A stretch of 22,565 nucleotides of DNA from Caryophanales bacterium (lineage in GTDB: Bacteria; Bacillota_I; Bacilli_A; RF39; UBA660). The stretch covers positions 1-22,565 of the forward strand of contig JAEEZV010000020.1 of assembly GCA_016291995.1 (NCBI GenBank), in the 5' to 3' direction. The notes beneath the pieces were generated by a model that saw nothing but the letters and a program-made list of their open reading frames with translations, made no database searches and had not been told where the DNA came from. The translations under genes and the position numbers were made by a program. Of the stretch, positions 12,957 to 19,910 are shown in pieces. The stretch's first letter is position 1, and every line of letters begins with the position of its first letter.

Positions 12957-13832
12957 ATGCAAAAAGAGACATTTAATGTAGAAAATAGTAAAGTGTCTTC
13001 AGATAAAACGATTGCATTAATTAGTGATATGCATTTAGATCGTGACTTTAATAATGATTATTACGATGCATTACTAGATATGTTAGATAGTATTAATCCT
13101 AATTATATTACACTTTGTGGAGATTATTTTGGAAGAGGTAGTGCGAGAGTAGGATTTGATGATGATACTTCAAGAAGACATATACTTAAGTATTTATATG
13201 CCTTTAGAGAAATAGCTCCAGTTATCATGTCTCTTGGAAATCATGATGTAAGAAGATTTCATGATGAAAGAAAAAGAGATGCTTTTAGATCTTTAGAAGA
13301 TAAAGATATTTATCCTTTAGATAATGCAAATGCAGTAATTGATGATGTTAATTTTATGGGATATATGCCTACGAAATGGGCATATCCAGCAGATAGAATC
13401 GTCAGAAGAAAAGAAAAAATGATTTTAAGAGATATAGAAAAGACTAATTTTGTGATAGATGAAAATAGAATGAATATATTGTTATCTCATTTACCAAATA
13501 TTATCTATGATAAATATCTAATGAACAATACAAAAGAACTTTATAAATATGATTTAGTATTATCAGGACATCATCATGGTGGATTATCTAAAGAGCACGA
13601 AAAAGCACTAAATAACATCCTAGATAGATTAGAGAAGATAGGCGTCGATAAAGAAAAATTTAAATATGCCGGTCTTTCTATGTCGCCAATAAATCCAATT
13701 CCATTTTTAGGATTTAAAACTAGAGGAATGCATGAAATAAACGGTACTAATCTAATTATTGGTAGAGGTGCAAGAAGCGGACGTAAACTAGATGATAATT
13801 TTGTAACAGAAGTTAAAATTAAAAAAAGATAA
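12957..13832 (+). CDS. Calcineurin-like metallophosphoesterase
   Basis: 291 residues with the full two-metal phosphoesterase signature: DMH (24-26), GDYFGRG (55-61), GNHD (94-97), SHLP (177-180) and GHHHGG (204-209). No signal peptide or membrane helix is seen, so it is probably cytoplasmic. The basic insertion between GNHD and the SH motif (about 98-160) is unassigned. The substrate cannot be read from sequence; this superfamily includes protein and nucleotide phosphatases and nucleases. The ATG follows GAGGTG. It is monocistronic with its own promoter and terminator. Confidence 0.92.
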   Translation: MQKETFNVENSKVSSDKTIALISDMHLDRDFNNDYYDALLDMLDSINPNYITLCGDYFGRGSARVGFDDDTSRRHILKYLYAFREIAPVIMSLGNHDVRRFHDERKRDAFRSLEDKDIYPLDNANAVIDDVNFMGYMPTKWAYPADRIVRRKEKMILRDIEKTNFVIDENRMNILLSHLPNIIYDKYLMNNTKELYKYDLVLSGHHHGGLSKEHEKALNNILDRLEKIGVDKEKFKYAGLSMSPINPIPFLGFKTRGMHEINGTNLIIGRGARSGRKLDDNFVTEVKIKKR

Positions 13833-13834
13833 TT

Positions 13835-13864
13835 AAAAGGGCATACTTTGGTATGTCCTATTTT
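13835..13864 (+). repeat. 30-bp direct repeat, copy 1
   Basis: The 30 bases are identical to 15208-15237 except for one position (G at 13841, A at 15214). The repeat contains a terminator hairpin and starts 1373 bp before the second copy. Confidence 0.9.
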
Positions 13865-13867
13865 TTT
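13839..13867 (+). terminator. Terminator of the metallophosphoesterase gene
   Basis: The stem GGGCATAC/GTATGTCC (13839-13846, 13851-13858) with loop TTTG and one G-U pair on the plus strand is followed by TATTTTTTT. Confidence 0.85.
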
Positions 13868-13937
13868 ATTCAATGATTTACAAATTGTTATAAGATTTGT
13901 CAAACAATGCAAAAAACTATGAAATCACTTGTATAGA

Positions 13938-13946
13938 TGATATAAT
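13938..13946 (+). promoter_or_regulatory. Extended -10 promoter of the HExxH membrane gene
   Basis: TGATATAAT (13938-13946) is a full extended -10. No good -35 is seen 16-18 bp upstream. The predicted leader is about 16 nt. Confidence 0.55.
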
Positions 13947-13968
13947 TATGATAAATAAAGGTGATTAT

Positions 13969-15168
13969 ATGGACAGAAAACTAACTGTGAAAGAGATGAA
14001 AGAAATATGTAGAGATATTTTCAATAAAGAATCTCAAGAACATAATCTTGATTTAGTACCATATCCTGTAACAATAATTGGTTATTATACAGATTTTTTA
14101 AAAAAAATGAACTATAGTCTTATAAAACACCCCGGTCTAATAACACTTCCGTCTGTGGCTTCAGGAGCTTGTATAACGGACGATGATGCAGATAGTATCG
14201 TCATCTTCTTAAAATCAGTAAGACGGATTATTGATACTAAAGATAAAATGTCTTGGTTGGTAGAGGTCTGTTTTCACGAAATATATCACGCTATTCAACG
14301 AACATTTGATAAGTATAGTTATGACAACTTTTTAAATCGTATAGGCCATTATAATGGTACTCATTTAGATTATCGTCTTAAGCACGATAATTATTCTTTT
14401 GAAATAGGTGCAAACCTTTATAGCATTACGAAAACAAGGGAATATTTAAAAGAAAACTATCCAGAAGTATATGAAAGTGAAAAGGAATATCTTGATTCAA
14501 TAGAAAAAGAATATATTTATGATTATTTATCATATGATCCAGTAAATAGTGTTGATAGATCGATTGCTAAGCTAAGAAAAGATCATAAAAAAATAGATGA
14601 TATAGGATCAAAGTATGATAAAATATCACCAATTCTAGGCATATTTTTAAACGACGACGTCGAATTTAAAAGTATGAGTGAAATTATTAATGATGAAAAA
14701 TTTAAAAAATTAGACAATAGAACTATCGCCGCTTTCTTTTCTAGTAAAGCTTTTCTAGAAGAGGTAGATATGTCTAAATTATCCACCCAGGAATTGGGTC
14801 TTATAAAAGAAGCTATAGAATATACGAAAACAATGTATAATAATCAATCTAAATTATTGGATAAAACAAAATTTTTGAATGAAGAGTCAGTGGAGTATCT
14901 TAGAATTAAAAGAACTCTATTAACTCGTAGTGCCGCTTTAGCTGCTTTGTTTATAAAAAAAACAAATAACGCAATAGGCAACACAATTAATAAAGCAAGA
15001 AACGAAAAAGCGAGAATAGAACATGCCAATAATATGGATTTTTATTTAGAAAAGACAAAAGAACAAATAAATAATAAAAGTAGAGGATTTTTATCAATAT
15101 CTATTTGTTATCTTCTTGGTTTCATAATAAGTACTGCGACAATAATATACTTTTTGTTGGTGAGATAA
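13969..15168 (+). CDS. HExxH putative metallopeptidase with C-terminal membrane anchor
   Basis: 399 residues from the ATG behind AAGGTGAT; an ATG at 13897 precedes the promoter and is rejected. Around residue 103 is a zinc-type motif HEIYH (VEVCFHEIYHAIQ), followed by E145 (NYSFEIGANLYS) as a candidate third ligand, a gluzincin-like layout. The C-terminal third is helical and basic. The last 25 residues (GFLSISICYLLGFIISTATI, then IYFLLVR) form a transmembrane helix, so the protein is tail-anchored with its bulk probably in the cytoplasm. I do not recognise the family; enzymatic activity is inferred from the motif only. The gene and its promoter lie exactly between two copies of a 30-bp direct repeat. 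Confidence 0.75.
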   Translation: MDRKLTVKEMKEICRDIFNKESQEHNLDLVPYPVTIIGYYTDFLKKMNYSLIKHPGLITLPSVASGACITDDDADSIVIFLKSVRRIIDTKDKMSWLVEVCFHEIYHAIQRTFDKYSYDNFLNRIGHYNGTHLDYRLKHDNYSFEIGANLYSITKTREYLKENYPEVYESEKEYLDSIEKEYIYDYLSYDPVNSVDRSIAKLRKDHKKIDDIGSKYDKISPILGIFLNDDVEFKSMSEIINDEKFKKLDNRTIAAFFSSKAFLEEVDMSKLSTQELGLIKEAIEYTKTMYNNQSKLLDKTKFLNEESVEYLRIKRTLLTRSAALAALFIKKTNNAIGNTINKARNEKARIEHANNMDFYLEKTKEQINNKSRGFLSISICYLLGFIISTATIIYFLLVR

Positions 15169-15205
15169 TAGAATTGAAAAAGCACCATAATTCTTGTAGA
15201 TTATA

Positions 15206-15232
15206 AGAAAAGGACATACTTTGGTATGTCCT
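15206..15232 (-). terminator. Terminator of fic, possibly bidirectional
   Basis: A perfect 9-bp stem AGGACATAC/GTATGTCCT (15211-15219, 15224-15232) with loop TTTG has TTTTCTTAT after it on the minus strand and TATTTTA on the plus strand. The fic stop codon (15231-15233) overlaps it. It may also serve the HExxH gene at 13969. Confidence 0.75.
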
Positions 15233-15237
15233 ATTTT
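15208..15237 (+). repeat. 30-bp direct repeat, copy 2
   Basis: Same orientation as 13835-13864 with 29 of 30 bases identical. It forms the other border of the segment carrying the 399-aa HExxH gene. Confidence 0.9.
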
Positions 15238-16130
15238 AAACTTCTTATTCTCATTTTTGCTTCTGATGAAGAAGCACTTGTTTGAAGATAAAATTTATTA
15301 ATTGAATCTACTTTATTACTTGAAGCATATATTTGTTCATCGACCATATTTAACATTACATTAAACCAATCATTTATCGCATCGTTATTATCGTGTTTTA
15401 AATCAAAATATATATTATCTAATGCTCTTGCATATGTTGGTTTATTTAAGTAGATACTTTCAGATAAATTTAATGGACTAAGTTTTAATCTCGTTCCATA
15501 TATTTTATTAATACTTGATGTGAATTTAGCATTGTGTAAAAGTCTTGCTGTTCTACCATTTCCATCACCATATGGATGAATTCTTACGAATAATAGATGA
15601 ACTAAAGCACTTTTTAAGAATGGGTTACTCATCAAGATTGAAAGGTCGCTATGTTTATATATTTTAATAAAATCATTCATAAATTTATTTATGTCTTCTG
15701 GATTAACACCTCTCCAAAAGATTTCTTCTTTTCCATCTCTATTATATCTACTTACATTTACTGGATTGGTACGATAACTAAACGAAGGTTCCTCACCAAC
15801 CATAGCAAAATTATGTAATTCGTGAATCCTTTTATGACTTATAGCTAGAGTATCAAAGAAAACACTATCTTCAGTTAAGTCTATTTTATCAAATTCAATA
15901 TTTTCTATTTTTCTACTATATTTTAACTCTGTATATAATAGATATACCCAATAATTCATGATATATTCTGGATCATATTTTGATAATTTCTTGATATATT
16001 CAATAAAATCGTGATTGGTATCTTGCAAATGTTCTAGAACAAGTGGAGATAGTATTATTCTATCTACATATTCTTCAAGTGGAAAGTATTCAACATAATC
16101 TTCATTCATTCCATTAGGAACTTTTGCCAT
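15231..16130 (-). CDS. fic: Fic family protein (AMP transferase), class II
   Basis: 299 residues. The catalytic Fic motif HPYGDGNGRTAR is complete (185-196), with H185 and R193 present, so it should transfer AMP, or another nucleotide part, from NTP to a hydroxyl on a target protein. An inhibitory-helix motif of the (S/T)xxxE(G/N) type is seen N-terminal to it: SRKIEN (72-77), with E76 the expected autoinhibitory glutamate. That makes it a class II Fic with built-in control and no separate antitoxin needed. The N-terminal region fits Fic_N and the C-terminal region is helical. The start is the ATG behind AGAGGTGAT (16128-16130); an upstream ATG lacks this site. Targets are unknown. Confidence 0.93.
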   Translation of the reverse strand: MAKVPNGMNEDYVEYFPLEEYVDRIILSPLVLEHLQDTNHDFIEYIKKLSKYDPEYIMNYWVYLLYTELKYSRKIENIEFDKIDLTEDSVFFDTLAISHKRIHELHNFAMVGEEPSFSYRTNPVNVSRYNRDGKEEIFWRGVNPEDINKFMNDFIKIYKHSDLSILMSNPFLKSALVHLLFVRIHPYGDGNGRTARLLHNAKFTSSINKIYGTRLKLSPLNLSESIYLNKPTYARALDNIYFDLKHDNNDAINDWFNVMLNMVDEQIYASSNKVDSINKFYLQTSASSSEAKMRIRSLK

Positions 16131-16154
16131 ATAATCACCTCTTTCGAGTTGTGT

Positions 16155-16183
16155 ATTATAGCACAAATGTTTGTTTTTGTCAA
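16155..16183 (-). promoter_or_regulatory. Strong promoter of fic
   Basis: Consensus TTGACA (16178-16183), exactly 17 bp, consensus TATAAT (16155-16160) and an extended TGC, all on the minus strand. The spacer contains a small inverted repeat, ACAAA/TTTGT (16163-16174). Confidence 0.85.
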
Positions 16184-16209
16184 AAATGTGTCATGTTTCA
16201 ATTGCGATA

Positions 16210-16238
16210 TTGCTGTTTTTTTATAGCTGTGATAATAT
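16210..16238 (+). promoter_or_regulatory. Tentative promoter of the HExxH gene at 16265
   Basis: TTGCTG (16210-16215) and TAATAT (16233-16238) are 17 bp apart. GATAAT (16231-16236) is an alternative -10. Both are weak. Confidence 0.35.
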
Positions 16239-16264
16239 AAGGATAGATGATATGAGGTGATGTA

Positions 16265-17347
16265 ATGAATATTAGGGAGGCTCTTGAAGACTTTAACAAT
16301 TGTTTTGGTACAGTCATTATTACAGCAATATACGATAAAATAAAACTATTATCTAAGCGTTTTTCTTTGCAAAAAGATGATTCATCGAAAAAAATTATTA
16401 TTTTAGATTCGCCACCCCTTTTTGATAGAGGTTATTCAGAAAAAAGCATTAGAAAACAGCGACCATTTCCACAAGAACAATTAGATAGATTTGTTAATAA
16501 AATGAAGGAAGAGATACCAGAAGAGGATTTAAAAAATATGTATAACAATTTGCATAATTTAAAAATCCAAGAATCCAACATTAAATTAATTTTATTAACT
16601 CTATTGTTTCGATTAACAGGTGCTAAGGGTGTAGTTGGTGGTTATTTTTCTCCTAAAATTACTAGGTCAATAATTGTTGCATATACTCCAAATGGTGAAA
16701 AGACAGTACATAAATTATTTAAATCCCAAAGTGCTATAACATTGGAAGGTGAATACTCACACGAATTATTACATTTGAGTTCTACGATTAAGCGCGGATT
16801 AAAATCTTGCATCGGATTCAATCATCGTTACACGGCGCCATATGCCAATGTATCTATCGGCATGGGAATAAATGAAGGGTATACCGATTTATTGAACGAG
16901 AGATTCTTTGGCGTAGTGAATGATAAAGGAATATATGAATGTTTTAAAATTATTTCTGGAGTTGTGGAAGATGTAATAGGTAAAGATAAGATGATGAAAT
17001 TGTATTTTAGTGCTAATTTGAATGGACTAATCTATGAATTAGCGAAATATAGTAGTCACGAAGAAGCAAAAGCATTTATAGTAAATTGTGATTTGTTTTT
17101 TAAGAAACCATTTCTTATTAAGAAAATAATTGATTATTTATACGGAATATTAAAGAATAAGTTAGAAATAGAAAAAGATGAAAATGCTAAAGAGAAATTA
17201 GAAATGTTTAAAGAAAAAATGACTCATTTAGTAGATATAGTTAACGACATGATGATTGAGCAGAAAAAGATGAAAGATATTAAAAAAGTCGGAGATTTAT
17301 CAGGATATGTTGAAGGAGAAGAATATGCTAATTCGAAAGGAATGTAA
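16265..17347 (+). CDS. HExxH putative zinc metallopeptidase
   Basis: 360 residues. The motif SHELLH (HELLH at 166-170) is followed 33 residues later by NEGYTD (E204 in GINEGYTDLLNERFFG), the arrangement of a gluzincin zinc peptidase. The preceding part holds hydrophobic stretches (about 105-118) but no clear signal peptide; residues 275-340 are helical and rich in K/E. I do not recognise the family. The ATG follows GAGGTGAT. It is divergent from fic (134 bp between starts) and stands alone before a bidirectional terminator. It differs from the HExxH protein at 13969 in length and motif context, and lacks its membrane tail. Confidence 0.8.
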   Translation: MNIREALEDFNNCFGTVIITAIYDKIKLLSKRFSLQKDDSSKKIIILDSPPLFDRGYSEKSIRKQRPFPQEQLDRFVNKMKEEIPEEDLKNMYNNLHNLKIQESNIKLILLTLLFRLTGAKGVVGGYFSPKITRSIIVAYTPNGEKTVHKLFKSQSAITLEGEYSHELLHLSSTIKRGLKSCIGFNHRYTAPYANVSIGMGINEGYTDLLNERFFGVVNDKGIYECFKIISGVVEDVIGKDKMMKLYFSANLNGLIYELAKYSSHEEAKAFIVNCDLFFKKPFLIKKIIDYLYGILKNKLEIEKDENAKEKLEMFKEKMTHLVDIVNDMMIEQKKMKDIKKVGDLSGYVEGEEYANSKGM

Positions 17348-17359
17348 AATATGGTAAAG

Positions 17360-17382
17360 AAAAAGACACTATGTGTCTTTTT
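17360..17382. terminator. Bidirectional terminator
   Basis: A perfect 10-bp stem AAAAAGACAC/GTGTCTTTTT (17360-17369, 17373-17382) with loop TAT supplies a T run in both directions. It serves the HExxH gene and the convergent small gene. Confidence 0.85.
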
Positions 17383-17626
17383 ATTTTAATTCTACAAGTT
17401 TTTTGTCTACGACAGCATATACTCTATATTCATCTGATAGTTCACCGAATGTTATATCTGTTTCGTGCTGTTTTACCAACACTAGATCTATTGGATTGTT
17501 AATATCTTTTTTAGTAAATTCAACACTACCTAATGGCATATCGTCATCTTGAACCATTTCCCATACATATTTATTACCATCTTTTGATTTTGATAGTACA
17601 TATACATAATATAATTTATTTGACAT
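17381..17626 (-). CDS. Hypothetical protein, 81 aa
   Basis: 81 residues beginning MSNKLYYVYVLSKSKDGNKY, acidic, with alternating strand-like segments and an ending YRVYAVVDKKLVELK. There is no signal peptide, membrane helix or known motif. No Shine-Dalgarno site precedes the ATG: the upstream 20 nt are A-rich with no GGAG or GGTG, which is unusual here, and no convincing promoter was found. It shares a terminator with the gene at 16265. Function unknown. Confidence 0.65.
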   Translation of the reverse strand: MSNKLYYVYVLSKSKDGNKYVWEMVQDDDMPLGSVEFTKKDINNPIDLVLVKQHETDITFGELSDEYRVYAVVDKKLVELK

Positions 17627-17663
17627 TTTTGCAATGTAATTTTTTTAGATATATTTGTATTTA

Positions 17664-17692
17664 TTGAATTAATTGTTGATATATGTTATTTT
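17664..17692 (+). promoter_or_regulatory. Promoter of the anchored protein gene at 17714
   Basis: TTGAAT (17664-17669), 17 bp, then TATTTT (17687-17692) with an extended TGT. The predicted leader is about 15 nt. Confidence 0.5.
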
Positions 17693-17713
17693 TAAGGTGT
17701 GAAAGGAGAATGT

Positions 17714-18280
17714 ATGGATAATAAAAATAAAACTCTATTAGTTGTTTTGATAATTGTTGGCTGCTTATTATTCTTTGGACTAGGATTATATACGGGTTAT
17801 AGCAAAGGTAGTAGGGATAAGAATATCCTCATAAATGATTCGCAGAATACTACTACCGACGACACAGGAAGCGATATTGGGCAAACCAATGCTGCCGAGG
17901 GGGAAGTAACTTCTAAGTATTATTTGTTGTATATTGATATTGGTGCCGATCCAAATACTGGATTTAAACTATATCATCAAATTGAAATTGAATTAAATTC
18001 CGATAATACAGCTAGAGTTAGATCTGGTGGTACTGGAGCCGGAAGTGCTTTTTCAACTGGTACTTATATAATTGAGGGGGATATTATTAAATTATCTTTG
18101 CGTGACGATTATTATTGTAGTGAGGATAAATATGATCCATCTGAGGAAAGTTGTAATATTAGTAGAGAATATAAAATGTTAGAAGATGGTACATTATCTG
18201 ATACTTTACCAAACGGAAATGGTGAAGTGCATATATATAAACCAGTTGATAAATCTGAATTAAAATTTATGAATGAATAA
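17714..18280 (+). CDS. Membrane-anchored extracytoplasmic protein, unknown function
   Basis: 188 residues from the ATG behind AAAGGAG; a GTG at 17699 would place that site inside the gene. A single hydrophobic helix (about 8-28) follows a short basic start (MDNKNKT), then a T/D/S/N-rich linker (about 30-65) and a beta-rich domain. Two cysteines in YYCSEDKYDPSEESCNIS may pair. Segments SGGTGAGSAFSTGTYIIEGD and IIKLSLRDDYY suggest a small barrel or lipocalin-like fold, but this is only an impression. Similar layout to the proteins at 902 and 19911. Function unknown. Confidence 0.75.
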   Translation: MDNKNKTLLVVLIIVGCLLFFGLGLYTGYSKGSRDKNILINDSQNTTTDDTGSDIGQTNAAEGEVTSKYYLLYIDIGADPNTGFKLYHQIEIELNSDNTARVRSGGTGAGSAFSTGTYIIEGDIIKLSLRDDYYCSEDKYDPSEESCNISREYKMLEDGTLSDTLPNGNGEVHIYKPVDKSELKFMNE

Positions 18281-18304
18281 AAAAGAGCATTGAGCTCTTT
18301 TTTT
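18279..18304. terminator. Bidirectional terminator
   Basis: The stem AAAAAAGAGC/GCTCTTTTTT (18279-18288, 18294-18303) with loop ATTGA has T runs on both strands. It lies between the convergent 17714 gene and the XRE regulator and touches both stop codons. Confidence 0.85.
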
Positions 18305-18542
18305 ATACTATATCATCAAATAATTGTCTTATGTCTATTTCCAATGCATCTGCAAACTTACCAATCGTTTCAAGAAGAGGTGTCTTATCGATAGATAAGC
18401 ATTCAAGATCTCTGACATATCCATGGGTAAGTCCTGTTAAATCTGCCAATTCTTGCAATGTATATTTCCTCATTAGACGATATTTTCTAATATTTTTCCT
18501 AACAATTAGGGATAATAATTCTTTCGAATATCTGCCAGTCAA
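18303..18542 (-). CDS. XRE-family helix-turn-helix regulator, 79 aa
   Basis: A 79-residue single-domain regulator: RKNIRKYRLMRKYTLQELAD, then LTGLTHGYVRDLEC as the recognition helix region, and a C-terminal IGKFADALEIDIRQLFDDIV. That is the classic five-helix Cro/C1-type fold with nothing added. The best start is TTG (18540-18542) behind GGAAGTGAT. An extended -10 (TGATATACT) on this strand lies right at that start, so either transcription begins upstream or the true start is internal. It is divergent from the zinc-ribbon membrane genes, with striking inverted repeats between them, so it probably regulates itself and that pair. Confidence 0.85.
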   Translation of the reverse strand: MTGRYSKELLSLIVRKNIRKYRLMRKYTLQELADLTGLTHGYVRDLECLSIDKTPLLETIGKFADALEIDIRQLFDDIV

Positions 18543-18563
18543 AGTATATCACTTCCTATCTGG

Positions 18564-18588
18564 TAAGATTATTTCACAAATAATCTTA
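18564..18588. repeat. Inner 25-bp palindrome, likely operator
   Basis: Perfect 11-bp arms TAAGATTATTT (18564-18574) and AAATAATCTTA (18578-18588) are separated by CAC. There is no T run on either side, so it is not a terminator. It lies between the XRE gene and the zinc-ribbon pair. Confidence 0.75.
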
Positions 18589-18616
18589 AAAATATGTCGC
18601 CTACGTAAAGTTTTTG

Positions 18617-18625
18617 TGATATACT
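18617..18625 (+). promoter_or_regulatory. Extended -10 of the zinc-ribbon gene pair
   Basis: TGATATACT (18617-18625) lies about 24 nt before the ATG. The -35 region 17 bp upstream (TCGCCT) is not promoter-like, which hints at dependence on an activator or on the extended -10 alone. Confidence 0.5.
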
Positions 18626-18648
18626 TATCCTAGAAGGAGGAGTAAGAT

Positions 18649-19008
18649 ATGGCTAACGAAACAAAGTTTTGTGAGTTTTGTGGTAACGAAGTACATATTG
18701 ATGCTGTTATGTGCCCTAAGTGTGGTAGACAATTAGAAGAATTAAAAACCGATAAAGGAAGTAATCCACAAGTAGTAATTAATAACAATAACCAAATTAA
18801 TGGTGCAGCAGCAATTGGAAGAAGAGAATGTGATAAATGGATTGCATTTTTACTATGTTTCTTCTTAGGCCTTTTAGGAGGTCATAAGTTTTATGAAGGA
18901 AAAGTCGGTTTAGGAATATTATATATATTCACGGTAGGTCTATTTGGTATTGGTTGGTTTATAGATTTAATAGTGATTCTATGTCGACCAAATCCATATT
19001 TTGTTTAG
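18649..19008 (+). CDS. Zinc-ribbon TM2-domain membrane protein
   Basis: 119 residues. An N-terminal zinc ribbon has C8, C11, C22 and C25 (KFCEFCGNEV, then MCPKCGRQ). An Asn-rich linker (about 42-52) follows, then a TM2 domain (about 60-119) with two helices: WIAFLLCFFLGLLGGHKFYE, then GKVGLGILYIFTVGLFGIGW and IDLIVILCRPN. The helix-turn-helix hydrophobic layout and GGHKFYEGK are typical of TM2. Known members are membrane proteins of poorly defined role; the ribbon should face the cytoplasm. The ATG follows GGAGGAG. It ends 11 nt before the next zinc-ribbon gene, so the pair is an operon, divergent from the XRE regulator. Confidence 0.9.
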   Translation: MANETKFCEFCGNEVHIDAVMCPKCGRQLEELKTDKGSNPQVVINNNNQINGAAAIGRRECDKWIAFLLCFFLGLLGGHKFYEGKVGLGILYIFTVGLFGIGWFIDLIVILCRPNPYFV

Positions 19009-19019
19009 GAGGATTTTAA

Positions 19020-19793
19020 ATGGAAGATAAGAAATTTTGTAAATTTTGCGGCGAAAAAATTGATAAAGATGCGGTTGTTTGTCCAAAATGTGGTAGACAA
19101 GTAGGACAAGCAGAAGAAAAAAAAGAAACTACGTCTGATGTAAATGTTAGTAAAAACACTAATCCTAAATTTTATGAACAAACATGGTTTATGTGGGTAA
19201 TGTTAGTTATCTGTGCACCAATTGGTATCTTCTTTATGTGGAAATTTCATCCAGAAATTGAAAAGAAGACAAAAACAATTCTAACGGTTATTTTTGCTAT
19301 ATTATTTATAATCTTTATTGCTGCAGGAAATAGCAATGATGAAAGTAGTTTCAACAACAATCAAACTACTAATAATGGTTTTAGTAATACTACAAACAAT
19401 AACAAAAAGAAAAATATTGCTCTTGATGAAAAATTTACATTTGATGATTTAGAAATATCTTTAGGTACGGATTTTTCATTCACAACTATTAATAATCAAT
19501 ATTCTGATTACAATGGTAAAGAAATCATTAAAATGCCTATTACCGTTAAGAACCTAAAAGATGAAACACATGGTCTTAATATGTTCTATTATTCAGTATA
19601 TGGATCCAATGGTACTAAGTTAGATACCCCATCTTCATACTTCGATGATTCAGTTGATTTTGCTGGAGATTTAAGAACTGGTGCCTCTTACACAAAATAT
19701 TTGTATTTCTTATATGATGGTAATGGTACATATACAGTTGAATTTGATAATTGGATAACTAAACGTATCGTTGAATTCGAAGTAAATAAATAG
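19020..19793 (+). CDS. Zinc-ribbon membrane protein with DUF4352-like extracytoplasmic domain
   Basis: 257 residues. The zinc ribbon C7, C10, C21, C24 (KFCKFCGEKI, then VCPKCGRQV) is closely related to that of the preceding gene. Two hydrophobic segments (about 55-75 and 84-104) enclose a short charged loop (HPEIEKKTK). An Asn/Thr-rich linker (about 105-132) precedes a beta-rich domain with FTFDDLEISLGTDFSFTTIN, IIKMPITVKNLKDET and SYTKYLYFLYDGNGTYTVEF, which resembles the immunoglobulin-like DUF4352 group. The topology of ribbon and outer domain depends on whether both segments span the membrane. The ATG follows GGAGGAT. Function unknown. Confidence 0.85.
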   Translation: MEDKKFCKFCGEKIDKDAVVCPKCGRQVGQAEEKKETTSDVNVSKNTNPKFYEQTWFMWVMLVICAPIGIFFMWKFHPEIEKKTKTILTVIFAILFIIFIAAGNSNDESSFNNNQTTNNGFSNTTNNNKKKNIALDEKFTFDDLEISLGTDFSFTTINNQYSDYNGKEIIKMPITVKNLKDETHGLNMFYYSVYGSNGTKLDTPSSYFDDSVDFAGDLRTGASYTKYLYFLYDGNGTYTVEFDNWITKRIVEFEVNK

Positions 19794-19816
19794 AATGCAT
19801 TACTGCATTCTTTTAT
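19792..19816 (+). terminator. Terminator of the zinc-ribbon gene pair
   Basis: The stem AGAATGCA/TGCATTCT (19792-19799, 19804-19811) with loop TTAC is followed by TTTTATTTT. The stop codon TAG overlaps the 5' arm. Confidence 0.85.
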
Positions 19817-19860
19817 TTTGTCAAAAAAATGTACATTTTTTTAATGCTAGTTTATTAATA

Positions 19861-19888
19861 TTGCAATTTTAATATGATATGTTATCCT
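19861..19888 (+). promoter_or_regulatory. Promoter of the anchored protein gene at 19911
   Basis: TTGCAA (19861-19866), 16 bp, then TATCCT (19883-19888) with an extended TGT. Confidence 0.5.
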
Positions 19889-19910
19889 TGAAATAGAGAA
19901 AGGAGTAAGA

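Larger units (their letters stand above)
18542..18626. repeat. Outer 11-bp inverted repeat in divergent control region
   Basis: AAGTATATCAC (18542-18552) and GTGATATACTT (18616-18626) are perfect inverted copies, 63 bp apart. Each contains TGATATACT, an extended -10, in the direction of the gene next to it. Confidence 0.8.

Noticed and set aside
13897..13968. Upstream ATG extending the HExxH gene to 423 codons
   Set aside because: The extended -10 at 13938-13946 is downstream of that ATG, and the AAGGTGAT site points to the ATG at 13969.
18564..18588. The inner palindrome as a transcription terminator
   Set aside because: It has no T run on either side, sits between divergent starts and is AT-rich, so an operator is more likely.
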